64,000 nucleotides of DNA from Cristatella mucedo (lineage: Eukaryota > Bryozoa > Phylactolaemata > Cristatellidae). Shown here in pieces: positions 33,501 through 42,854 of this stretch. Below the pieces are notes generated by a model, which was given only the letters and a program-made list of their open reading frames with translations, was not told the origin of the DNA and searched no databases. Position numbers and translations under genes: made by a program. Location: positions 190,001 through 254,000 of the forward strand of contig WPIO01000057.1 in assembly GCA_009760855.2 (NCBI GenBank), in the 5' to 3' direction. Position 1 is the stretch's first letter. Each line of letters opens with the position of its first letter.

Positions 33501-36500
33501 GAGAAAGTCCACGGTCGAAGTGTAAGAGATGCTATGCTTCTTGCCTTGACTCTCGGAGGTTATATGCTCAACTCAGTAGCCAAAGACATATTCTTACTTT
33601 ATAGCACAATACAATCATTTTGGGCTGCTTAAAGCTATGCAGATTCGGCTCAAGGTTCAGCTACATTGTGATAGTAGATGTGCACTCCAGCATTAAGTCT
33701 TGCTCCACCACAACAAATGCAATACATGAATTGGTCAAACAAAGCCAGAGAGCCGATCGCAGCCACATGATCCACTAAACCGTTATCGCAGCAATAGGCT
33801 CTGACAGCTAAGGCAATGTTTGCATTAAAACTGCAAAAAAATTATGTGGCTGTTTTGGATTTTGGGTATGTAAACATGATATTTTTTAGGACGAAAATCT
33901 GCCTTTTTTCATAGCTTTTTGCTTCATACGAGCTCTCTTATGTCTGTTCAGTTACTGTGGGCTTTGGCTAACCACCGACAGAGGGCCGACTTCGTCCGGC
34001 TCGTTTTAGCGCTTATTTCAGGTTGCCTACAAGATCACCACTCGACAGCACCAACAAAAAACGACGACTGTGGCCCTTGCAAAAAACAGGCTTAAGCAAC
34101 TGAAAAGTGGCACCGACATCAGCCCTAGAGCGATCAGGCATCAGCCGGCACCACGTGAGCGGCACCATTACAACAGGCGAAACGAGACGCTTGAGAAGTC
34201 TAGCAACAGTATGTACGATGCCTGCCAGCCAACGAAGCATAGCAACTATAGCAAGTACATGCTTCAAAGCCCAGAGACTGTAGCAGAAATACTGGTGTCA
34301 CAACTTCAAATGCTTTTGACCCGTGGTTGATCATCCAAGAGTAAGGTGCTCCCACTTCCTTGCTGCCTTTGGTCGTGGGCTGAGTCCTTCAGCAGACGAT
34401 CATAGATTGCCCACTTTAAGCTGAGTGATTGGAACAAAGGCTTTGCTATCACAATATAATCGAGGCTGCTGAACAATCAGCCGACCTTTACTTCTGGACA
34501 AAACTTTACAGAAATAACTGGAAGGTCATGTCAACCCCCTGCAATAACGTACACCCTGCATCGGCAAAACAAGCGCTATTATTTTTTCCACACTCAAGAT
34601 GAATTAAACTAGCAAAGACACTCGTCAGTCAAAGTGGAGGCCATGCTGCCCTTCCAGCAGCAGACTGTGATGAAGCGAAAGCAGCAGCAGCACAGTTCAG
34701 GAGTGTAGGGAGTACAGAAGCAAGCCGTGGCCTCAGCTGCTGATCTAGTACCTGAGCGACTGCAGAACGGCGTTCATGAAGCACGTGTTGCCCAGGTTCC
34801 GAAGGCCTACAGACTTGGGCCGCAAGCTGCCGCCACCATTTCTGCTGCCGCGAGGTCTGCCCACCGGCAGCTTGGCAGCCTTCCCACGCTTGGGCAAAAC
34901 GGCCACCGCAGAGCCGTCGCCGGAGCTGAGAACGGCTGCCGTGCGCTTGGGTCGACCTCGACTGCGGCGGGCGACAGGAGGGCTGCCCACGATGTTACCG
35001 TTCTCCTGGTTGCTCATGGAGCTGCTGCGAGAAGCACAATCAAAGGAAAAGACACAAAAGAATTACCGAGTGCCTCACGATGAGCTGCATAGCAACAACA
35101 ATGACACTAATACATTCGCATAGCAGCATCGGAGAACTGAATCTCTGTCTAGGCACAGATGCTACACACGTGCGATTCTCCCCGGTCCCCCATTTGGCAG
35201 CAGCGGAGTGTGATGGTCTTCAAAAAAAATAACAATATAGGACACCAGTTTCAGGATGCAGGCATTCCTCCCAGGGAAGAGGCTTTGCCTGGGCTCCCAA
35301 CGCCTGAATAACCAATCACACACCTAGAAGTTCAACGTTCAGTCACGACGCCACTACATGCACGGACCCACAGACCAGTATCACCGAGTGCAGCCATACT
35401 ATAGACTAAGGGATGGGAGGCATGCATGCACACGACCTTCATAAAGAAAAGACGAGTGGAAATCGGTGGCACGAAGCTCGAATTTCAAATTGATATTATT
35501 TCACACCGTCGTTTAAACGATTCCCCACTCAACCTCATACCACTGGGCTTGTGCGTTCTCAACCAAGTGGGCCGCAATGACGTTGGTCACTACCAAAATA
35601 AGTAAAAAATCCACCCCTAACCATCTGTTCAAAACTCCGACTGGGTTGCACATTAAACATTGAGCTATCGCTCAAAAATACCCACAATATTTCGCACCTT
35701 TGAGTGTGTGTTCCTTTTCTGAGTATAATGTTTCAATAAGAAAGACATTATCATAAACATGTAGCTAGTTTGCCTCATGCTATTACTTTTACTTGTGAGT
35801 ATAGCATGAAACATACGTCGACAACCAAAACGAATGTTAAGCAGTCTATTTTCCCTAACGGATGGCATTCCGACTAGCCTCCCACATGCTCAAGATAATT
35901 CTACAAAAGCCGCCAGCACCACAGCCCGGTTGACCCAATCGCTTGATGGGAAGGAGAGTCTACCAAACTGGGGATTGGTCCCCGGAGCCTTTCCCCGGTC
36001 AGAGCAGCTCCTCACACCTGCCTGTGCCACCAGTTCTCCACAGGATTGCTTGCAAGAAACAGGCAGCAGCGTGAAACAGGCAGGCACTGCCATTATAATC
36101 ATTGATTACCACCTCTTCTCCTGGCAGAAAAGGCGGAGCTGCGTCAGGCTGTCCGAGTCGCTGTCATTGACGACATACTCGTCGCAGATGTAACTGCAGC
36201 GAGAATCGATGGCTCTGCTTGATATACACGCATGATATATACATATATATATATATCCACACGCACTGCACATCGGCCGAGTAGCAGCGGCAGATGCCCC
36301 AAAAGAAGCTGGCAAAGCGAGCGTGCCACCGACAGAAGCGGTAGCATTGCAACGAGTGGGGGGAGCCAGTCACCCGACAGAAGTCGCTAGCCGCTCACCA
36401 GTAGACGGCGCAGCTGGTGCAGTCCATGCACACCGGATGCTGACCTGAGCAGCTGTCGAAATGCTTCTTGGCGTGGCCGTGAACGTATCTACAGCACGCA

Positions 36501-39490
36501 AGAAGCTGGTCGAAGGATGGCCGCACTTTGCTGCGTACGGCCCAGTGGCAGCAATACGATGACAGCCGGGACTGCTGCCGCACTGGCAGCTTGCCGAAAT
36601 CAGCGGATCAGGCAAGCTTCGACCCAGGCAGCCCGACTCGCGGCCACCTCGGCAAGGGAACAGACGGGCAAAAAGCAGCACGCAGCACTTGCGACAAACA
36701 GCGCTAAAGAGGCAAACAGTGACAGTTACGATGATGATGATGATAGTAATATCAAATAATGCACAATTTGTATCCATTGGAACCTAATCACTTTCCAAGC
36801 ACTTTACAGATGCTCGAAAAGAAGCACGGATATTGGTTAACAAGCACATTAAAAACAATTCCCATTGGACGGGACAAATGCAAGGGGGGGGGGGAAACAG
36901 GAAGGTCTTTAGCTACTTTTCAAATGTCAAGTCACGGGTTGTCGTGACGTCGATCGAGAGAGCAAGAGGCAGGCTCGAGGAGCTATGAAATGACGACACG
37001 GTCTCCGAAGGATTGAAGTCGATGGGCAGCAGGTGCACGTCAGAGAAGTGGTGTAATGTGGCAACTGAGAAGCTCACGACAGACGTACGACAGCTCCCGA
37101 GACTCACGCTGGACCAGCAGTAGGCACGTTTGTCGTAAGCAACGTTGGAGAGTGGTACAACTAGGAGCGAAACTAGGTTCGAGGGAGTCCGCGGGCTGAG
37201 GTCGATGCCGGCACCGGCCAGCGCTGCTAACTCCATGCCCTACGCTGCTAACTCCATGCCCTACGCTGCTAACTCCATGCCCTACGCTCGGTTGCTATAG
37301 CGACACATGGCTTAGATAACGATATAACGACAAGAAAAGTGAGCAAAGTGCAGCTGCCTGGCTCGGCCAGCTGTCCATCACTGCCACACACCAGTCGCTC
37401 CTGCCGAGTCGACAGGAAAGCAGCCAACCTCTTACGGATGCCTCTTGCTGGGGTTGCCCACAAAAAAGCACCCATCCGGAAGAAATACCCCGAGCACAAA
37501 GAGCCTTCATTGTCTGAGTCGGCATTGCAGCAATCGTATCGAGCAGAGATTTCAGAGTAAGTGCTTCACAATGCAACATTATCGTTGCATCTCCATTTAG
37601 CTAGCTAGCTAACACACGGAATTGATCCGACCAAAAGAGTGGCACCACATTAATAGCTTGTTCTTTCGGTAAACTCCAGGTCTGTTAACGGCCGAGCCTG
37701 CATTGTACAGTGCTAAAGGAATAATTCACTGCTTGATACCTATGCTAAAGCCACCAGGCCACTCACTGTAGCTGGCTATGGACATGGCTTCGAAGCTAGC
37801 TTGCAAATCCCCGAGGCTTGACCGTGTGTTTCCCTTGCTAAAAGAACTAGGATGGCTGCCGATTGATCAAAGGATACAGAGCTAAGTTCTTACGCTGACC
37901 CACAATACCCGCCACGGCTTGGCTTCTCCATACCTATCTGAACTGCTGCACCAGTTTCAGCCCCTTGTGCCCTCAGGTCTCTGTGGACAATACATTAGCT
38001 GTTCCATTCATCTGCTTTAAGACCGTTGGCGAAAGAAGCTTTTGCTTGCTTGACTGTGGAGCTCACTTCTACAATTCTAACACAACGACATTTACTCTCC
38101 TGCTGCTGACTATGGCCTGTATACTGCCGGCACATCCTTTCCGGCGGTCCTGAGCTGCTACTTCAATGTTGCTCACTACTTCAACTGCTCTCCTGACTCT
38201 GCTATGCTTCCCATTTTCTCTTTGTTGCATCAGATGAAGTCTGTTGTCTACCGAACGCGTACCGAAAGCCGCTTTGGCTGTGAATGCACTATATTAAATT
38301 AAATTAAATACTAGCTGATTCAACAGCCTATTGTGTTTAGCGACAGATGAGCATTTACAGCTATCGCCACCGCTTGCAGTGGCGATAAAGGATCGCCCAC
38401 CGCAGGATTCGAACCCACGACATCGGGACCGAGGTCGTGAAAAGCAACCGCCTTACCTAGTGCGCCATCACTATACAAAACTCTCACGTGTAACATCAAT
38501 ATAGTCTTTGTGGCTCGGTGGAATTACAAACTGAGATACACATGCTGACTATTAAAATGAAGGTGATTCAGTTATGGGGAATTCCCCGATATTGGGTATT
38601 TTTCAGCCAAAATTTCACACAGAAGGGGCGAGATCCCGCTGGGCACAGCCTGAGCACAGAATAAATATGTCCTTAAGCACAAGCCTTGCCTCGGCACCTT
38701 CTAAAAAGTCTGCTGCTATGTCACTCATTCAGAAGGCAGCACTAGTCAAGAACTTGAGAAACTTCTGCCTAGTGACCTATGGTTGTACATATCAAAGAGA
38801 GTAGAACGAGTGGTGGCAGGCATGCTAAATTCTTCAATAACAAACTTCAAGCTCGAGTCCTGCAGCTGACGATTCTATATTTCCCATTGCAAGCAGTGGT
38901 GATAGCTGCTAAGGCTTTTCTGCCAGCTACGAGCATACAGTTCCATAGTCAAGTCGGCCTACTTTCGGCTACTTGACATCCCTAAAATTTGGGATTGCTT
39001 GAACAGGGCTACCCTATCGAAGTTGGTCCAGGCGTGAGAGCATGTCTCGAATTCCTTAACTAACAGGTCTTCATGTCAATTAAATGAGATACTTGCAGTT
39101 TCTACACAACTCTTACGGTAACAATAATAACACATTTGTATAGCACCCACTGAGAACTTAATCTCTTTTTAGGCACTTTACGAGTGCTGTAAAGGAAGCT
39201 TGCCTGCTGCGAGCACACAGTAGTCACATTTCACCGCTTTTCATCGACCTGTACTGGCTCCTGATCAAGACTTCAAGGTTGCGTCGCTCACCTCTCGGTC
39301 CCTTCATTGGCTGGCCAAAGCCTACATATCCGAACCACTTCCACTATCATGCCAGGCATCGTGCCACCAGCTATTGTGACTCAAATCGTTCAGCTGAACG
39401 TCAAACCAGCCTTGAATCTTTTGGAGATCGTGTCTTTAGATTGTTTCCACAGCTAGAACTAACTCCCAACTGACGATAGGAACCACTTAC

Positions 39491-39561
<71 letters not shown>

Positions 39562-42371
39562 CATACCCATTAACAAAGAAGCTAACAACACACATGTTCT
39601 TCACAGGATTTGCTACATCCATGCGGAGTGTTCTTTATGTGCCGATGCGCATTGATGCTATGTGGGCTATCATTAACGAAATTGACATGCTTTCCTTACA
39701 ACATTAGTAAACTGACCGGAGAAAGAGCTAGCGAGATTGACCTCTTCGGGGAGCTATACTTACTTGCAGCATGACAGCACCACAACTAGAACTTTGCAGC
39801 AGTAGCGGACGGGGGAGGGGGCAGCGGCCCCTACTCATTCAACTTGGGTGCATGTGCTTACAAGAAGTTGCAGCCCTTCAAGCCTCAGGGGTCCGGAGTT
39901 AGAACCGGTGTAACCGAATGCTGATTCGGGGTATTCTTTGGAGCTCCGGGAATCAAATGTCTTAGCTGATTCCTTTCTTCCAGCTGTCTCTGTCTCTCTC
40001 TATCCTCACATCTATCTTTCCCAATCCCAATCCCATCTTGGCCCGAGCAATGCGTATTCAGCCGATTTCACATTGTTGAATGGTCTTTGACGAGGCAAGA
40101 AGGCATACATTAAAAAAGCTGTCTTACTTCTGGGCTATGCTGCACACTTACGCCCCTGTGCATAGTTGTGCAAACAAGTGCAGCTGCAGAGGCTTGAGCA
40201 GTAGAGGCCTGAAAGGCCGGCAGGGACTGCAGGTAGGAGCCAAAGAGCTGCAAAGTGTACAAGCTGCAGCAAGCAGATGCACACGTGCTCACCTTCCACA
40301 GTGCACGACACCGCATTTGCAGCAAATCCACGGGCTGTCAGTCGTCTGGCAATCTGCAAAGCATCATCTGATGTGTGAGGACAGCAGCAGCAGTAGTGGT
40401 TTGGGGCTGGGCAAAATAAAACAAGCGATTTGCCGACACTAGATCAGCTCAGACCGACCACCGCCAAGCCGTATCTATTGCTGTGTGGGGCAAGCGTGCC
40501 AGGCCGAAAGCGTAGCACTCTGCAATCGATGGTGGTTGTCGGAGCTGTGGCTCCACCGATGGCCGGGGTGGGATGGATGCGTGTGGGTATGCGGACAATG
40601 GGCAGACAAGAGTGTCGTTACACTAAGTGCTAACGTTCATGCGGTGTGCGCTTGCGTTGATCTCGGACGTCGGAGTCGACTGCTGACTCAGCCATCTCGG
40701 GAAATCCGATTAATAGGGCCCAGCGTTCAGTGCGGGACTGCGGTCGGGTCAGCTGAGCGCTCTGCAGAACACTCAGCAGCGAGCTGCCAAAGCGAGCTGT
40801 GGATGGCTCAGTACCATCACTGAAATAGCAGCAACATGGTCACCTTCGCCGAGCAAGGTGCCGGCGACTTTTGAGAACTGAAGGCAGGCGTAAACAGCGA
40901 CCAGCTGAACGATGGGTAGCTAAGTCTGCCGACGTGTGAGCAATCTCGTTAGAGCCACAAACTGCTGCACTCGTGAGTCGAGAGCTGCTCGAAAGAGGCG
41001 AACAACGACACGAGAGGTAGAAAGCACTATGCCTGCTGCTGCATGGCACATGAGTCGGCAAAGGAATCGGTTAAAGAACACGAACCGAGCTCTGTCGCGA
41101 CAGAACCCTTTCGACGACTGGCTGAAAGAAGACTTTTTTTTAGGCTGCAACATGATGAACCGACAGCTGCTCACCCTTTGGAGCACACTTACGACAACTT
41201 TCCAGTGTAATGCACACTTGATATTAGTAACAACAATAATACATTTGTATAACGCCACCAGAGAGCTTGATCTCTTTCTAGGCCCTTGACATTTGCTATG
41301 AAGGAAGCATGATCACATGGTTCGAGGTTACATGCACAAATGTTAACAAGCACACACTTTCCATGACTGTATGACTCACATGCTTTCGGACGCACGCGCA
41401 CAATCATCCACACACCGATGCACACACATGCACGGACACAGAGACACAAACACGTGCGTTTATCCGTGAGCATCGCAGGAATTTTCTATTGCACACTCAA
41501 ACGTATAATTAATTAAAATGCACAATCTGCAGCCACTAATTTACAGATCATGCCAAGAAGCATAGATGAGGAGCATGGTTTGAGTGACAAAACCAAGACG
41601 CTGCCAAGCAGAGGCTGTAATTACGATAGCCTGCTAACAATGAAGTGACAGAATACAATTTGCAGTAGCACTGGGATCATCCTAAACAGGTATTGTAGGA
41701 CCGATTTGGCCAAGCCAGTTTTAGGTTTCGGCCGATGCACTACGACAGCTGAGTCCATTGTGATTTCCCACTGTATTACCAAATAAGCCTGTCAGCAACA
41801 AATGCAAAACACTTAGGCTACAAAGTCCACTCAAGACTACACGCAATCGATTACAATATTCACGACTACTTCGCATGCACCAGAAATCCTACACGAACAC
41901 ATTCCACGGCACTCCGACGATAAGCACGTCAGGTACAGAGACTGCGAATATGGCTACCGAAGCAAATTTGTACGAAGGATGCGGCGTACGCGAGGCTTGT
42001 GTGAGGATCGAAATGGAACGATTGCTCGCAAGATACAGGCAGTGAACTTGCCGGACTCATAAGACAGCAGAAATTCACATAATAATTTGAGAAAGATTTA
42101 CAACGATTAAAATTTTCTTCGAAACGATTATCAGGCGATTCCAAACTCGAAGGAGACGGTTCAACAGAGCAGCGCGTGCGAGCGGTGGGAGTCGAAGAAC
42201 CCCAGCACCCGCCAAGAGCTAAGTTAGTCGAAAACACCACGAACCGATAGGCAAACTGGGCTTCGCAAGTACCAAAATCGAGGTGCAAAACGAACCTGCG
42301 CACTCCATGAATTTAGATTTCTTAGCTGGTGCTGAGACAACGCAACCGTCCCGTAGATGGGGGCATTCCAT
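23154..42371 (-). CDS. USP3: ubiquitin carboxyl-terminal hydrolase 3 (USP3-like), 13 exons
   Basis: A cysteine deubiquitinase; vertebrate USP3 removes ubiquitin from histones H2A and H2B. Exons in order of translation: 42371-42296, 40353-40293, 36488-36399, 36193-36110, 35024-34752, 33254-33144, 32885-32775, 31583-31294, 28411-28331, 26879-26761, 24366-24250, 23738-23668, 23358-23154. Every junction is GT-AG and every phase matches, giving about 562 codons (human USP3 has 520). The order is a ZnF-UBP domain (residues 1-86; ligands C3, H5, C24, C27, C36, C39, C44, H51, H55, H63, C66, C69), a basic linker (105-175), then the USP domain with nucleophile Cys185 ([13 protein letters not shown]), the [10 protein letters not shown] box, zinc pairs C351/C354 and C412/C415, His500 (GSGHYTAY) and Asn515/Asp516. 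I see this directly in the translations; the substrate is inferred from the family. Confidence 0.95.
23668..23738 (-). CDS. USP3: USP3 exon 12
   Basis: Acceptor GCGTTGCAG, 71 bp, donor GG|GTAAGC. Encodes the [12 protein letters not shown] strand that precedes the catalytic His loop. It ends in phase 2 and joins exon 13 to restore GSGAGSGHY. Confidence 0.93.
24250..24366 (-). CDS. USP3: USP3 exon 11
   Basis: 117 bp between acceptor CTTGCAG and donor CATG|GTAAGT, phase 0 at both ends. Encodes [11 protein letters not shown] and [13 protein letters not shown], a hallmark block of USP enzymes. Confidence 0.95.
24474..24560. repeat. (CA)n microsatellite
   Basis: About 43 uninterrupted CA units in USP3 intron 10. 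The minus-strand cysteine/valine reading frame here is an artefact of the repeat. Confidence 0.97.
24782..25432 (+). mobile_element. L2 family 1, 3' fragment in USP3 intron 10
   Basis: Contains [26 protein letters not shown]-like text (with changes), [21 protein letters not shown] and the C-terminal [15 protein letters not shown] block, then part of the 3' UTR. Frames are broken. It is antisense to USP3. Confidence 0.85.
25433..25587 (-). mobile_element. L2 family 1, 3' end in opposite orientation
   Basis: Begins (AAT)n, ACTTTATAAAGTGCCC, AGAGAACTCAATCTCTTTCTAGGCGCTTTCCATATGCTGCAAAG, that is, tail and stem-loop of family 1 on the minus strand, abutting the preceding fragment. Confidence 0.8.
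25588..25866 (+). mobile_element. L2 family 2, 3' end
   Basis: The 3' UTR of family 2 with its end GCGCTATACAAAACTCTCC...GGAGTTACTGACAGAGATACATTACATTACATTACA. The (ATTAC)n tail is the signature that separates family 2 from the (TTA)n-tailed family 1. Confidence 0.82.
25867..26010 (+). mobile_element. L2 family 1, 3' tail
   Basis: 3' UTR end with AAAGTGCATAGAAAGAGATTGAGTTCTCTGAGGGCAC and (TTA)n, possibly the distal part of the fragment at 24782 split by later insertions. Confidence 0.75.
26761..26879 (-). CDS. USP3: USP3 exon 10
   Basis: 119 bp, acceptor TTTTTGGCAG, donor CCAAT|GTACGT. Encodes the second zinc pair in [20 protein letters not shown], the zinc-ribbon finger of the USP fold. Confidence 0.94.
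27430..28040 (+). mobile_element. decayed L2 family 1 fragments around a SINE
   Basis: CTTGGATGGCAGCCAACTTTCTCAAACTGAACGATGATAAAA (27440-27540) corresponds to the [13 protein letters not shown] region. Sequence from 27780 (CCTTTGGAGACTTTGCC...) corresponds to the later SFGDRAF region. SINE-A lies between them. Confidence 0.65.
27605..27775 (+). mobile_element. SINE-A inside an L2 fragment
   Basis: Head TAGCCCAAAGGTTAGGTGCTCGC, B-box region GTCATAGGCTCGAGCCCC, body GTAAAACGCCTGAATAGAGGATGAAGTTCTCTTAGGATGC and an AATGAATTTAA tail, plus orientation. Confidence 0.78.
28331..28411 (-). CDS. USP3: USP3 exon 9
   Basis: 81 bp, acceptor TTTTTTCAG, donor GAAG|GTAAGC. Encodes [10 protein letters not shown] and a short charged loop ending VCRLE; phase 1 at both ends. 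Confidence 0.93.
28500..30214. other. USP3 intron sequence without further features
   Basis: Mainly AT-rich intron. Short homopolymer runs occur (G-run at 29399-29410). No exon, RNA gene or clear repeat was recognised. Confidence 0.3.
30215..30460 (+). mobile_element. L2 family 2, 3' fragment
   Basis: CAACGACAACTACTCTCCAACTGCCGACTGTGGCACATC and the following 3' UTR with GATGAAGTCTGTTGGCTACC match the other family-2 ends. Confidence 0.78.
30545..30640. repeat. short tandem duplication
   Basis: GATCGTAGTATGCAAGTACTGGCATGTG occurs two to three times in tandem in USP3 intron 8, with one copy extended by a duplicated GATCGTA. Confidence 0.8.
31294..31583 (-). CDS. USP3: USP3 exon 8
   Basis: 290 bp, acceptor TTTACTCCAG, donor CCTCG|GTGAGA. 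Encodes the [21 protein letters not shown] box, a serine/alanine-rich insert, [16 protein letters not shown] and the first zinc pair CLEC. Confidence 0.95.
31935..32062 (-). mobile_element. SINE-A in USP3 intron 7
   Basis: Tail, body (TTTGTATAGCACCTTAAGAGAAC...CTATTCAGATGC) and B-box region (GGGTTCGAGCCCACGACCTCGG) in minus orientation, the same strand as USP3. Confidence 0.8.
32775..32885 (-). CDS. USP3: USP3 exon 7
   Basis: 111 bp, acceptor TGCGTCTTTCAG, donor TTTTCG|GTAAGG. Encodes [17 protein letters not shown] followed by [18 protein letters not shown]. Phase 2 out; the first base of exon 8 completes an Arg codon before GYQQQ. Confidence 0.94.
33144..33254 (-). CDS. USP3: USP3 exon 6
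   Basis: 111 bp, acceptor GTCGTTGCAG, donor GATGC|GTAAGT. Encodes [16 protein letters not shown] and [15 protein letters not shown], the segment that follows the catalytic Cys helix. Confidence 0.93.
33260..34750. other. USP3 intron 5, no further feature seen
   Basis: About 1.5 kb between exons 5 and 6. The minus-strand frame 34267-34013 (84 codons) has no recognisable domain and no matching splice phases. Confidence 0.3.
34752..35024 (-). CDS. USP3: USP3 exon 5 (AT-hook linker and catalytic Cys)
   Basis: 273 bp, acceptor CTTCTCGCAG with a tandem NAGNAG choice (CAGCAG), donor CTCAG|GTACTA. The first two thirds encode a basic, low-complexity linker with SRGRPKRT and VGRPRGSRN. The last third encodes [18 protein letters not shown] with the nucleophilic Cys. 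The linker is longer than the linker of human USP3 as I remember it and accounts for much of the extra length. Confidence 0.94.
36110..36193 (-). CDS. USP3: USP3 exon 4
   Basis: Acceptor CGCTGCAG, then the end of the ZnF-UBP domain ([16 protein letters not shown]) and a short helix. Two GT donors 3 bp apart (36110|GTAATC or 36113|GTGGTA) both keep phase 2, so the transcript may gain or lose one codon. Confidence 0.88.
36235..36256. repeat. short (AT)n tract
   Basis: An AT-dinucleotide run in USP3 intron 3, upstream of exon 4 on the coding strand. Confidence 0.8.
36399..36488 (-). CDS. USP3: USP3 exon 3
   Basis: 90 bp, acceptor GCTGTAG, donor CTACTG|GTGAGC. Encodes the zinc-binding [13 protein letters not shown] and [13 protein letters not shown] segments of the ZnF-UBP domain. 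Confidence 0.95.
36720..36830 (-). mobile_element. worn L2 tail
   Basis: TTTGTATCCATTGGAACCTAATCACTTTCCAAGCACTTTACAGATGCT resembles the family-1 terminal stem-loop in minus orientation. A GAT repeat precedes it. Assignment is weak. Confidence 0.45.
37210..37290. repeat. 24-bp tandem repeat, three copies
   Basis: TACGCTGCTAACTCCATGCCC units are repeated three times with almost no change in USP3 intron 2. Confidence 0.9.
37855..38290 (+). mobile_element. L2 family 2, 3' fragment
   Basis: Matches the C-terminal coding region (GGCTTGGCTTCTCCATACC for the HGLAPSY block) and 3' UTR of family 2 up to GTGAATGCACTATA. Antisense to USP3. Confidence 0.8.
38302..38480 (-). mobile_element. SINE-B copy
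   Basis: Near full length: ACTAGCTGATTCAACAGCC...CACCGCTTGCAGTGGCGATAAAGGATCGCC, B-box region GCAGGATTCGAACCCACGAC, A-box region AACCGCCTTACCTAGTGCGCCATCAC. It lies directly next to the L2 family 2 end at 38290. Confidence 0.88.
38640..39065 (+). mobile_element. decayed L2 family 1 fragments
   Basis: CACCTTCTAAAAAGTCTGCTG...CTCATTCAGAAGGCAGCACTAG corresponds to the PFKKAVVRPLIQKA region. Weaker matches to the [11 protein letters not shown] region follow near 38945. Confidence 0.65.
39115..39205 (-). mobile_element. L2 family 1, 3' tail only
   Basis: AATAATAACACATTTGTATAGCACCCACTGAGAACTTAATCTCTTTTTAGGCACTTTAC, stem-loop and tail in minus orientation. Confidence 0.7.
39215..39480 (+). mobile_element. 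L2 family 1 fragment
   Basis: Weak but collinear matches to the HWLPVKQ...LTFRSLH...SFGDRAF coding region, in the opposite orientation to the tail just before it. Confidence 0.6.
39494..39560. repeat. (TA)n microsatellite
   Basis: More than 30 uninterrupted TA units in USP3 intron 2. Confidence 0.97.
40293..40353 (-). CDS. USP3: USP3 exon 2
   Basis: 61 bp, acceptor GATGCTTTGCAG, donor GGAAG|GTGAGC. Encodes [19 protein letters not shown], the central zinc-binding part of the ZnF-UBP domain. Phases fit exon 1 (1) and exon 3 (2). Confidence 0.92.
41225..41340 (-). mobile_element. L2 family 1, 3' tail and part of 3' UTR
   Basis: AACAACAATAATACATTTGTATAACGCCACCAGAGAGCTTGATCTCTTTCTAGGCCC... then ATGATCACATGGTTCGAGG, a family-1 end in minus orientation within USP3 intron 1. 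Confidence 0.7.
42296..42371 (-). CDS. USP3: USP3 exon 1 (start codon)
   Basis: The ATG at 42371-42369 opens [10 protein letters not shown], the same N-terminus as vertebrate USP3, with the first zinc ligands Cys3 and His5. The exon ends at donor GCGCAG|GTTCGT in phase 1. A longer upstream frame exists, but the MECPHL start is family-typical. Confidence 0.9.
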
Positions 42372-42854
42372 GGCGATTACAGCGCTCCGCAACTTGCTTT
42401 CAATAAGAGATGTCTGACCTTGAAACAATGCCAGCTAAGAAATAACACGGCGCGCTAGCGCACCGGCAGAGCGAGGCGCGGGCACACCCAAAACTAGATC
42501 CCGCAAAATAACGCGGGTTGATTTGAAAGCGATGTGTTCGGCGGCCGGGGATGTCCTTCCGACTTGGTGAGATTCGATATCATTAAATAAAAAAAGTTAA
42601 TAAAATTTTAATATAAGCATAAATAAAATTATCATCGGTAATAACTCAGACAAGAGCGACCGGTTGTAGGGTCTTGTCGCGTAGCTGGATGTACGAGTAG
42701 GCGTGCGTGGCTCGCCACAGCTAGTCAAGTAATGTTCGTTGTATGCTGCTCCCACCAGACTAGCGGCCGGGTGCCCGCACGTGGATCTATCCGTCCGCCT
42801 TGTGTATCGCGGCGCCGTTCCTGAAGTCTCGTCACACGGCAATTACGGAAGGAA
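42372..42854. promoter_or_regulatory. probable shared promoter interval of USP3 and NSUN6
   Basis: 483 bp separate the two start codons, which point away from each other. The interval therefore holds both 5' UTRs and both promoters. It has an AT-rich centre (about 42580-42640) and GC-richer sides, and no other gene. Bidirectional transcription is an inference from the layout. Confidence 0.6.

Noticed and set aside
37210-37290. CRISPR-like repeat array
   Set aside because: Three direct 24-bp copies without spacers in a eukaryotic intron; a plain tandem repeat.
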